DNA from: Clostridia bacterium | GTDB taxonomy: Bacteria > Bacillota > Clostridia > Saccharofermentanales > UBA5734 | Assembly: GCA_017997315.1 (NCBI GenBank) | Contig: JAGOFF010000136.1 | Span: 1-6,281 of the forward strand | Length of the DNA: 6,281 nucleotides | Reading direction: 5' to 3' | The notes under the pieces: model-generated | Seen by the model: only the letters and a program-made list of their open reading frames with translations | Database searches by the model: none | What the model was told of the DNA's origin: nothing | In this document: piece by piece, positions 1 to 6,077 of the stretch | How the letters are laid out: each line of letters starts with the position of its first letter | Position numbering within the stretch: position 1 is the stretch's first letter | Translations under genes and position numbers: made by a program

Positions 1-1
1 C

Positions 2-706
2 ACCAAGCGTCTGTATGACATGCTGACCCCCGCGGAGAAAGCCGGTCTCCCCGACGGACTGTCCGGCCGCTTCGACCGGCTGCTCACCCGCATGACCCAG
101 CTGCTCCAGATCATCCCGCGTGACGAGGACACGGGCGTCGAGGCCGAATCCATCGGCACCGCGGTCCAGATCCCCGAACTCAACGATCCCCAGGCCAGTC
201 TGATCCGCATCGAGCTCAAGGTCGAAGAGAACAAGCCGGGCACGACCCCCAACTTCCTTGTGGTCGCAGGGGAGACCCTGAACGAACAGGATCAGGAGAT
301 CCTGCAATCATTCGACATCTCCCTGATCAAGACGGTCATCGAAGAGGGCGGGGCGACCCGGTCCGGAAAAGTCGACAACAGTGACATCACCGGCTGGATC
401 ACGGTGCGTCTCCCGGTTCCGGCCGCGTTCCAGGGACGTCGTGACCTCCAGGTCGTCTACATCGACGACCAGGGTGCGGTCACCGCGCTTCCGACCACGC
501 TGGTTGTGATCGACGGACAGAAGTACCTCGAGTTCCAGACCATGCACTTCTCGACGTACGCCATCGTCGCGGCCGAGGAAGTGGCTCTTCCCAACACCGG
601 CGAACACGGAACGACAGCCGGATGGGCACTGTTGGCGACTATCGCCGCGTGCGGGGCCGCCATCCTCCTGAAACGGCGTAGAAACCGCGGATCCCAGGAG
701 GCCTGA
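2..706 (+). CDS. LPXTG (LPNTG) cell-wall-anchored surface protein, C-terminal part
   Basis: This is the C-terminal 234 residues of a secreted protein that sortase would link to peptidoglycan. The frame is open to the left edge. The first ATG, at 20, has no ribosome-binding site, so the true start and signal peptide lie outside the window. The visible part begins with a probably helical segment (LTPAEKAGLPDGL, then leucine-rich), followed by a beta-rich region. Near the end is a module of the type ITVRLPVPAAF...LQVVYIDDQG...LEFQTMHFSTYAIV, about visible residues 133-190. Similar modules often occur just before the anchor in clostridial surface proteins. The end is LPNTG, a hydrophobic stretch and KRRRNR. 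The ligand or adhesive function cannot be told from this part. It is followed by its own terminator, so it is probably the last gene of its transcript. The anchoring call is firm; the role is unknown. Confidence 0.88.
   Translation, partial: TKRLYDMLTPAEKAGLPDGLSGRFDRLLTRMTQLLQIIPRDEDTGVEAESIGTAVQIPELNDPQASLIRIELKVEENKPGTTPNFLVVAGETLNEQDQEILQSFDISLIKTVIEEGGATRSGKVDNSDITGWITVRLPVPAAFQGRRDLQVVYIDDQGAVTALPTTLVVIDGQKYLEFQTMHFSTYAIVAAEEVALPNTGEHGTTAGWALLATIAACGAAILLKRRRNRGSQEA
587..703 (+). other. Sortase sorting signal (LPNTG, membrane segment, charged tail)
   Basis: The last 39 codons encode LPNTG, a short EHGTT spacer, a hydrophobic stretch of about 17 residues (AGWALLATIAACGAAIL) and the basic tail KRRRNRGSQEA. 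This is the classic tripartite signal. Class A sortases cut between T and G and transfer the T to the wall precursor. No sortase gene is visible in the window. Confidence 0.9.
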
Positions 707-761
707 GCGCGGCTCCGCGTCCCGCGGCGAGCCATACACCCATCGCATGCATCTGCGCACG

Positions 762-798
762 ACCGGCGGTCCGCTTGATAACGGACCGCCGGTTTTTG
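762..798 (+). terminator. Intrinsic terminator after the surface-protein gene
   Basis: A perfect 12-bp stem (762-773 pairing with 782-793) encloses an 8-base loop and is followed by a T-run at 793-797. The stem is very GC-rich (ACCGGCGGTCCG). It lies 56 bases after the surface-protein stop codon. The other strand has no T-run after the stem, so it should work only in the + direction. Confidence 0.9.
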
Positions 799-800
799 TA

Positions 801-829
801 TATGAAATCAGATCGGGATTGGATATAAT
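801..829 (+). promoter_or_regulatory. Weak candidate promoter upstream of the HD-GYP gene
   Basis: A perfect TATAAT lies at 824-829 in AT-rich DNA just after the terminator. The matching -35 position (801-806, TATGAA) is poor, and the TG of an extended -10 is one base out of register. Transcription would start near 836 and give a leader of about 100 bases. The -10 match alone is weak evidence. Confidence 0.28.
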
Positions 830-864
830 ACTGCCAAGCAACCCTAATACTCGGCAGAAATTTG

Positions 865-894
865 TTGAATGAATAGATCCGGCGTTCATAGAAT
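865..894 (+). promoter_or_regulatory. Candidate sigma-70-type promoter for the HD-GYP gene
   Basis: TTGAAT (865-870; 4 of 6 consensus bases) and TAGAAT (889-894; 5 of 6) are 18 bases apart. The start point would be near 901, leaving a leader of about 39 bases that contains the 910-924 hairpin and the Shine-Dalgarno site. I prefer this to the 824-829 box because both elements are present. Confidence 0.45.
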
Positions 895-909
895 GACAAC
901 AAATCGGGT

Positions 910-924
910 TTGCCGTTACGGCAA
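910..924 (+). promoter_or_regulatory. Small hairpin just upstream of the HD-GYP ribosome-binding site
   Basis: TTGCCG (910-915) pairs perfectly with CGGCAA (919-924) around a TTA triloop. The stem ends 4 bases before the AGGAG site at 929. It could affect ribosome access or mRNA stability. A 6-bp stem can also arise by chance, so any function is inferred. Confidence 0.3.
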
Positions 925-928
925 GGAC

Positions 929-933
929 AGGAG
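929..933 (+). promoter_or_regulatory. Shine-Dalgarno site that sets the HD-GYP start
   Basis: AGGAG lies 6 bases before the ATG at 940. The frame is also open from a TTG at 910, but that codon has no such site and falls inside a hairpin, so ATG 940 is the chosen start. Confidence 0.85.
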
Positions 934-939
934 AACGGT

Positions 940-2190
940 ATGAACGTAACCTTGGAGACCAAGGATCTGGTCGAGTGTATTGCCGACGCGATCGACCTCA
1001 TCAGTCCGGATATCCAGCACCACCACCGCCGCGTGATCTGCATCGCCCACGAACTCGGCGAGAAAATGGGACTCCCCGCAAACCAGATGGAGAACCTGAC
1101 CATCGCTGCCGCGATGCACGACATCGGGGCTTCGACCCGTAAGGCCCAGGAGTCGGTCTTCCGGTTCGAGGACAACGACGAAGGGCATGCCCGCTCCGGT
1201 TCGGACCTGCTGGGGGTGTTCCGCCCGTTCACCCATGTCGCCCCGATCGTACGCCACCACCACACCCACTGGCCCCAGGCGCGCGGACTTGCCACCCGTG
1301 GAGAGACCGTCCCGGTGGAAAGCCAGATTCTGCACCTCGCCGACCGGCTGTCCGTACTGATCAAGCCGGACTTCTCGCTGACGCGCGTCCCCGCGCTCAC
1401 GACCCGGATCATGGAAAAAAGCGGCGCCTGGTTCCAGCCCGACGTCGCGGCCGCTTTCCAGTCGATCTCTAAACGGGAAAGCTTCTGGCTGGACGCGCGT
1501 GACGGCGTGGCCTCCCGGATCCTTACCCGCACGTTGGTCCGCAATTTGAGTCTTGCGGATGAGGAGCTCCGGTCCCTGGGCAGGATGTTCCGCATGCTGA
1601 TCGATTTCCGCAGCAGTTATACCGCCGCGCATTCCGCCGGAGTGGCGGCGATCGCTTGCGCGCTCGCGGACCGGATGGGCTTTTCCGAGGACGAGTGCGT
1701 GATGATGCAGCTCGCCGGCGAACTGCACGACATCGGCAAACTCGCGGTTCCGGAGTCCGTGCTGGACAAGAACGGAATCCTGCTGCCCGAGGAATACGCC
1801 GCGGTGCGCAGCCATACCTACTATACCGACCGGCTGCTGTCCTCGATCCCGGCGTTCGATTCGGTCCGCGTCTGGAGTGCGCTGCACCACGAGCGGCTCA
1901 ACGGATTCGGCTATCCGTTCAAGTACAACAGCGCTCAGATCCCGATGGGTTCCCGCATCATGGCGGTCGCGGACGTGTTCACCGCGGTGACGGAAGACCG
2001 TCCCTACCGGGAGGGGATCAAGCCGGACGAAGCCGCCGAGGTCATCACCAACATGGTCGGCAGCGGCGGACTCGATCCCAAGGCCGTCCATACCATGGTC
2101 ATGAACTTCGACGAAATCAACGCCATCCGACTCGAGGCCCAGCAGCAGGCGCGCACCGAGTACGCCGCCTTCACCCGCCCGTCGGCGTAA
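940..2190 (+). CDS. Tandem HD-domain protein with C-terminal HD-GYP phosphodiesterase domain
   Basis: A 416-residue, probably cytoplasmic signalling hydrolase. HD-GYP domains cleave cyclic di-GMP or related cyclic dinucleotides with a metal centre. The first HD unit (about residues 25-140) keeps H60-D61, H83, HHH 106-108 and D135, but reads HDIGA instead of HDIGK and has no GYP. The second (about 215-385) has H231, HDIGK (H263, D264, K267), H292, HHE (316-318), GYP (324-326) and D345, so its metal site looks complete. Oddities are Asn321 in HHERLNGFGYP, where Asp is most common; Gly234, where HxxR is usual; and Tyr227 four residues before H231, where the trinuclear enzymes have a Glu ligand, which suggests a two-metal site. 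There is no receiver, PAS or membrane segment, so the N-terminal HD unit may be the sensor or a second enzyme. It stands alone between two terminators. The substrate is unproven. Confidence 0.9.
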   Translation: MNVTLETKDLVECIADAIDLISPDIQHHHRRVICIAHELGEKMGLPANQMENLTIAAAMHDIGASTRKAQESVFRFEDNDEGHARSGSDLLGVFRPFTHVAPIVRHHHTHWPQARGLATRGETVPVESQILHLADRLSVLIKPDFSLTRVPALTTRIMEKSGAWFQPDVAAAFQSISKRESFWLDARDGVASRILTRTLVRNLSLADEELRSLGRMFRMLIDFRSSYTAAHSAGVAAIACALADRMGFSEDECVMMQLAGELHDIGKLAVPESVLDKNGILLPEEYAAVRSHTYYTDRLLSSIPAFDSVRVWSALHHERLNGFGYPFKYNSAQIPMGSRIMAVADVFTAVTEDRPYREGIKPDEAAEVITNMVGSGGLDPKAVHTMVMNFDEINAIRLEAQQQARTEYAAFTRPSA

Positions 2191-2225
2191 AGGCTGCCAA
2201 CGCCTCAGAATCCGGACGACTAAAA

Positions 2226-2251
2226 GAAAAAGCGCGGTGACGCGCTTTTTC
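2226..2251. terminator. Bidirectional intrinsic terminator between the HD-GYP gene and nadE
   Basis: An 11-bp perfect inverted repeat (2226-2236 with 2241-2251) closes a GTGA tetraloop, which is of the GNRA type on the + strand. The stem core is GCGCG/CGCGC, flanked by A5 and T5. Both strands therefore end in a T-rich tract; the - strand runs on into CTTTTA. It lies 35 bases after the HD-GYP stop and 28 bases from the nadE stop, so one hairpin can serve both converging genes. Confidence 0.9.
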
Positions 2252-2279
2252 TATGGCGGTTTCGAACCGACAGGTGCGA

Positions 2280-4205
2280 CTACTTCCGTTTACTCGAATC
2301 CAAATCATCCAACCACAGCTTCACGACCGCATCGCTCGGCATCCGCCAATCGCCCCGCGGGGACAGCGTCACCGAACCGACCTTGGGGCCGTCCGGCAGG
2401 CAGGAGCGCTTGAACTGCTGCGCAAAGAACCGGCGCAGGAACAGCGTGAGCATCCGGCGGATCGCCTCGTCGTCATAACGTCCCGCGAAAGCGACGTGCG
2501 CGATGCGCAGGATCTTGGACGGCGCGAATCCGAAGCGGACCATGTAGTACAGGAAAAAGTCGTGCAGTTCATACGGCCCGACGATCTCCTCGGTTTTCTG
2601 CGCGATCCGGCCGGCTTCGTCCGGCGGCAGGAGCTCCGGGCTGACCGGAGTGGCGACGATGTCCTCGAGCACCGCGCGCAGTCCGTCCGGGCTGATGGAA
2701 GCCGCATAGCTTACGAGGTGGCGGACCAGCGTTTTCGGGATGGACGCGTTGACTCCGTACATCGACATATGGTCGCCGTTGTAGGTCGCCCATCCGAGCG
2801 CGAGCTCCGACATGTCCCCGGTGCCGACGACCATGCCGCCGGTCTGGTTTGCCACATCCATGTTGATCTGCATGCGCTCGCGCGCCTGCGCGTTTTCATA
2901 CGTCACATCGTGGACCGACGGATCGTGGCCGATGTCGCGGAAATGCCCGGTCACGGCGTCCGAAATCGGGATCTCACGCAGCGTGACCCCGAGAATGTTC
3001 GCGAGTGTGACCGCGTTCGAGTAGGTGCGGTCGGTCGTGCCGAATCCCGGGCTTGTGATCGCGGTGATCCCGCTTCGGTCCAGTCCGAGCATGTCGTAGG
3101 CCCGTACGGTCACCAGCAGCGCGAGCGTGGAGTCGAGCCCGCCGGACAATCCGACCACCGCGCTGCGGCAGCCGGTGTGCGCCAGCCGTTTCTTCAGGCC
3201 CGCGGACTGGAGGTTCAGGATCTCCTCGCAGCGCTCCGCGAGGTCGCGCGGATCGGAGGGGACAAAGGGGTGCGGATCGTACGTCCGCTCCAGCTCCAGC
3301 CGCTCGACGGGCAGGCCGAACGGGATGCGCCGCCAGGACAGCCGCGCCTCCGGATCCCCGTTCCCGTAGGTCGTCTGGCGCCGGCGGTCCGCCTGCAGCT
3401 GACCCAGGTCCGCGTCCGCCCGGATCCATCCGGTGCCGAACCGGCGGGACTCCGCGAGCAGGCGCCCGTTTTCATAGATGAGGTCGTGTCCGGAGAACAC
3501 CAGGTCGGTGGTCGACTCGCCCTCTCCCGCATCCGCGTAGAGGTAGGCGCAGACCAGCCTTGCGGACTGGCTCTTGAGCAGGGTGTGCCGATAGGCCGCC
3601 TTGGCGATCGTCTCATCGCTCGCGGACAGGTTCGCGATCACCGTCGCGCCCGCCAGCGCGGCCGCGCAGGAAGGCGGAACCGGGACCCAGACATCCTCGC
3701 AGACCTCGATAGCCAGCACCAGGTCCGGCATCGTCGTGCACTCGAAAAGCAGGTTCGTCCCGAACGGGATCGGCTTGCCATCCAGCGACACCTCGTCCCA
3801 TGCGGGTCCGGGTGTGAAATGCCGTTTCTCGTAGAACTCGGCATAATTCGGAATGTGCGTCTTGGGAACCAGTCCGAGCACTTCGCCGCGGAACAGGACC
3901 GCTGCGCAGTTGTACAGATTGCCGCGCACCGCAAACGGGAGGCCGACGATCAGCAGCGTATCGAGTTGGGCGGTCTCGGCCGCGATGCGCAGGAGCTCGG
4001 CGCGTGCCCGCGACAGCAGCGCCTCCTGCAGGAACAGGTCGCCGCAGGTGTATCCGGTCAGGCAAAGCTCGGGAAACACGACGAGCCGGACGCCCGCCGC
4101 CGCGGCTTCGCGCGCGATGGCAAGGATGGCGTCGGCATTGTGCCGGCAGTCCGCGACCCGGATGGATGGAGTCGCGGCAGCGACCCGGAGAAAGCCATCT
4201 TGCAT
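2280..4205 (-). CDS. nadE: Glutamine-dependent NAD(+) synthetase
   Basis: A 641-residue cytoplasmic enzyme for the last step of NAD synthesis: ATP-dependent amidation of deamido-NAD, with ammonia released from glutamine. The N-terminal nitrilase-like glutaminase domain (about 1-270) carries the expected triad E46 (FPELCLTGY), K115 (VPKTHIPNY) and C169 (IEVCEDVWVP). The C-terminal synthetase domain (about 320-605) has the PP-loop SGGLDST at 354-360, then TSPGFGTT, VGTGDMSELALGW, GDHMSMYGVN and the LPPDE...QKTEEIVGPYELHDFF segment. Length fits the long two-domain class, and the N-terminus (MQDGFLRVAAATPSIRVADC) resembles clostridial members. The frame stays open far upstream, but ATG 4205 is fixed by GGAGG and a promoter and matches the family start. 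It converges on the HD-GYP gene, diverges from fhs, and looks monocistronic. No key residue is missing. Confidence 0.97.
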   Translation of the reverse strand: MQDGFLRVAAATPSIRVADCRHNADAILAIAREAAAAGVRLVVFPELCLTGYTCGDLFLQEALLSRARAELLRIAAETAQLDTLLIVGLPFAVRGNLYNCAAVLFRGEVLGLVPKTHIPNYAEFYEKRHFTPGPAWDEVSLDGKPIPFGTNLLFECTTMPDLVLAIEVCEDVWVPVPPSCAAALAGATVIANLSASDETIAKAAYRHTLLKSQSARLVCAYLYADAGEGESTTDLVFSGHDLIYENGRLLAESRRFGTGWIRADADLGQLQADRRRQTTYGNGDPEARLSWRRIPFGLPVERLELERTYDPHPFVPSDPRDLAERCEEILNLQSAGLKKRLAHTGCRSAVVGLSGGLDSTLALLVTVRAYDMLGLDRSGITAITSPGFGTTDRTYSNAVTLANILGVTLREIPISDAVTGHFRDIGHDPSVHDVTYENAQARERMQINMDVANQTGGMVVGTGDMSELALGWATYNGDHMSMYGVNASIPKTLVRHLVSYAASISPDGLRAVLEDIVATPVSPELLPPDEAGRIAQKTEEIVGPYELHDFFLYYMVRFGFAPSKILRIAHVAFAGRYDDEAIRRMLTLFLRRFFAQQFKRSCLPDGPKVGSVTLSPRGDWRMPSDAVVKLWLDDLDSSKRK

Positions 4206-4212
4206 TGGAAAT

Positions 4213-4217
4213 CCTCC
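4213..4217 (-). promoter_or_regulatory. Shine-Dalgarno site that sets the nadE start
   Basis: On the - strand, GGAGG lies 7 bases before the ATG at 4205-4203. It settles the start, because the reading frame itself remains open for another 414 codons antisense to fhs. Confidence 0.85.
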
Positions 4218-4238
4218 CGTCGGGGATGTGTCCCGTTC

Positions 4239-4268
4239 ATTATAAACCCGGTCCGGACCGCATGCCAC
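4239..4268 (-). promoter_or_regulatory. Candidate nadE promoter
   Basis: Read on the - strand, GTGGCA (4268-4263; 4 of 6 to TTGACA) is followed after 18 bases by a perfect TATAAT (4244-4239). Transcription would start near 4232, giving a leader of about 26 bases that includes the GGAGG site. The 18-base spacer contains the 12-bp palindrome at 4249-4260. Confidence 0.65.
4249..4260. promoter_or_regulatory. Perfect 12-bp palindrome in the nadE promoter spacer (possible operator)
   Basis: CGGTCCGGACCG is a perfect dyad placed between the -10 and -35 boxes of the likely nadE promoter, where a bound repressor would block RNA polymerase. I cannot match it to the NAD-linked regulator sites I know (NrtR, NiaR, NadQ). 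GC-rich DNA makes such dyads more frequent, so its role is a hypothesis. Confidence 0.4.
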
Positions 4269-4292
4269 CGCCGGACGGGCGTGCCGCGTTCC

Positions 4293-4321
4293 TTGTACGC
4301 CTGACGGGCCCGTGGTACGCT
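4293..4321 (+). promoter_or_regulatory. Candidate fhs promoter
   Basis: TTGTAC (4293-4298) and TACGCT (4316-4321) have exactly 17 bases between them. A TG at 4313-4314 gives an extended -10 (TGGTACGCT). The start point would be near 4328, leaving a very short leader of about 22 bases that is nearly all ribosome-binding site. The spacer contains the palindrome at 4304-4313. Confidence 0.5.
4304..4313. promoter_or_regulatory. Perfect 10-bp palindrome in the fhs promoter spacer (possible operator)
   Basis: ACGGGCCCGT is a perfect dyad between the -35 and -10 boxes of the candidate fhs promoter. It differs in sequence from the dyad in the nadE promoter, so one shared regulator is not implied. 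At 10 bp it could well be chance in this GC-rich region. Confidence 0.28.
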
Positions 4322-4337
4322 GATGGGACGAAAACCT

Positions 4338-4344
4338 GAGGAGG
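4338..4344 (+). promoter_or_regulatory. Shine-Dalgarno site that sets the fhs start
   Basis: GAGGAGG lies 5 bases before the ATG at 4350. An in-frame ATG at 4323 exists, but it has no site of its own, would add nine unusual residues (MGRKPEEDP), and is close to or upstream of the predicted transcription start. Confidence 0.88.
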
Positions 4345-4349
4345 ACCCC

Positions 4350-6038
4350 ATGAGCGTAGTTCCTTCCGACATCAACATCGCACAGAGCGCCGAGCTGCAT
4401 CCGATCGAGCGAATCGCGGCCGGGCTCGGACTCGCGCGCGGGGATCTGGAACTGTACGGTGAATACAAGGCAAAGATCTCGTTCGACGCGATCGCACGCG
4501 CCGCATCGCGCCCCGAGGGCAGGCTGGTGCTGGTCACCGCGATGACTCCGACCCCGTCGGGGGAGGGCAAGACGACCACGACGGTCGGCTTGGGCGACGC
4601 ACTCCGCCACATCGGGAAGAATCCGGTCATCGCGTTGCGCGAGCCCTCGCTCGGACCGGTATTCGGGATCAAGGGCGGCGCCGCGGGCGGCGGTTATGCG
4701 CAGGTCGTCCCGATGGAGGACATCAACCTGCATTTCACCGGCGACCTCCACGCGGTCGGAGCGGCCAACAACCTGCTCGCCGCCATGATCGACAACCACA
4801 TCTACCAGGGAAACACGCTCGGCATCGACTCCCGGCGCATCGTCTGGCGCCGGTGCATGGATATGAACGACCGGCAGCTCCGGTTTCTTACCGACGGACT
4901 GGGAGGCCGGATCAACGGGGTTCCCCGCGAGGACGGCTTCGACATCACGGTAGCGTCCGAAGTCATGGCGGTACTCTGCCTCGCCGACGGGATCGAAGAC
5001 CTGAAAGCCCGCCTCGGACGCATGGTCGTGGCCTACACGTTCGACGACCGCCCGGTCACCACCGCGCAGATCAAGGCGGACGGCGCGATGACCGCGCTGC
5101 TGCGCGACGCGGTCAAGCCCAATCTCGTCCAGACCCTCGAACACACCCCCGCGCTCATCCACGGCGGCCCGTTCGCCAACATCGCACACGGCTGCAACAG
5201 CCTGACGGCGACCCGGCTGGCCATGCGGCTCGGGGATTATGCGATCACCGAGGCGGGCTTCGGTGCGGATCTGGGCGCCGAGAAGTTCATCGATATCAAG
5301 TGCCGCGCAGCGGGACTCCGGCCTGACGCCGCTGTGATCGTCGCCACGATCCGGGCACTCAAACACCACGGGGGCGTCCCCCGCGACCGCCTTGCGGACG
5401 AAGACGCGGACGCGGTATCGCGCGGCCTGCCCAATCTGTTGCGCCATATCAAGAACATGGTCCAGGGATTCGGGGTGCCCTCGGTCGTCGCGGTCAACCG
5501 GTTCCCGACCGATACCGAAGAGGAATTCGAGCGCGTGCGCGAAGCGTGCGAAGCGGCCGGCGTCCGCGCGGTCTGGTCCGAGGTCTGGGCACGCGGCGGC
5601 GAGGGAGGCGATGAACTCGCGAACGAGGTCGTCCGTCTCGCCGAGTCCGGCACGGCGGAGCGGTCATTCCGGTTCGCGTACGAGCTCGACCGGTCGCTGG
5701 AAGGCAAGATCACGACCCTGGCCTGGGACATCTACGGCGCGGGCGGCGTGGAATTCGCCCCCGCGGCGCAGAAGGATCTCAAGAGGTTCCACGACCTCGG
5801 GTACGGCGGACTCCCGGTCTGCATGGCCAAGACGCAGTACTCATTCACGGACGATGCCTCCAAGGTGTGCGCCCCGTCCGGATTCGCACTGACGGTCCGC
5901 GCGGTCCGGTTGTCCGCGGGAGCGGGATTCGTGGTCGCGCTCGCCGGGGACATCATGACGATGCCCGGTTTACCCAAAACACCGGGCGCGGAGCGGATCG
6001 ACGTGGATGCCTCGGGCCGGATCACGGGGCTGTTCTAG
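4350..6038 (+). CDS. fhs: Formate-tetrahydrofolate ligase (10-formyl-THF synthetase)
   Basis: A 562-residue cytoplasmic enzyme that joins formate to tetrahydrofolate using ATP, giving 10-formyl-THF for purine and one-carbon metabolism or, in acetogens, the methyl branch of the Wood-Ljungdahl pathway. Visible signatures in order: P-loop TPTPSGEGKTT (66-76); REPSLGPVFGIKGGAAGGGY (97-116) leading into AQVVPMEDINLHFTGD; DMNDRQLR with GLGGRINGVPREDGFDI (about 171-199); VASEVMAVLCLA (201-212); GPFANIAHGCNS (273-284); GFGADLGAEKF (303-313); KTQYSF (494-499); and MPGLPKTP near the end. Length matches the usual roughly 555-560 residues, and no motif is broken. It is transcribed divergently from nadE. 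No fol, mtd or acs genes are visible nearby, so acetogenesis cannot be claimed. No clear terminator follows in the 39 bases before the converging stop at 6078. Confidence 0.97.
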   Translation: MSVVPSDINIAQSAELHPIERIAAGLGLARGDLELYGEYKAKISFDAIARAASRPEGRLVLVTAMTPTPSGEGKTTTTVGLGDALRHIGKNPVIALREPSLGPVFGIKGGAAGGGYAQVVPMEDINLHFTGDLHAVGAANNLLAAMIDNHIYQGNTLGIDSRRIVWRRCMDMNDRQLRFLTDGLGGRINGVPREDGFDITVASEVMAVLCLADGIEDLKARLGRMVVAYTFDDRPVTTAQIKADGAMTALLRDAVKPNLVQTLEHTPALIHGGPFANIAHGCNSLTATRLAMRLGDYAITEAGFGADLGAEKFIDIKCRAAGLRPDAAVIVATIRALKHHGGVPRDRLADEDADAVSRGLPNLLRHIKNMVQGFGVPSVVAVNRFPTDTEEEFERVREACEAAGVRAVWSEVWARGGEGGDELANEVVRLAESGTAERSFRFAYELDRSLEGKITTLAWDIYGAGGVEFAPAAQKDLKRFHDLGYGGLPVCMAKTQYSFTDDASKVCAPSGFALTVRAVRLSAGAGFVVALAGDIMTMPGLPKTPGAERIDVDASGRITGLF

Positions 6039-6077
6039 GCGGGGAGCTGCAAGGTTATCAGAAGGTCACGGCCGCAT

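Noticed and set aside
20..22. ATG at 20 as the start of the surface-protein gene.
   Set aside because: There is no ribosome-binding site, no signal peptide follows, and the frame is open to the window edge. The gene is simply cut by the window.
799..939. A cyclic-di-GMP (GEMM) or other riboswitch ahead of the HD-GYP gene.
   Set aside because: I could not find the conserved GEMM core or paired stems of a known class; only small hairpins are present.
2253..4304. A 683-codon open frame on the + strand opposite nadE.
   Set aside because: It is rich in Arg, Gly, Asp and Gln with no recognisable domain, begins beside the terminator without a ribosome-binding site, and covers nadE, whose motifs are all intact. 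It is a shadow frame.
4206..5447. A 414-codon open frame on the - strand, in frame with nadE, that would make a 1055-residue fusion.
   Set aside because: It is antisense to well-conserved fhs. nadE has its own Shine-Dalgarno site, promoter and family-typical N-terminus at 4205. Long antisense frames are common in GC-rich DNA.
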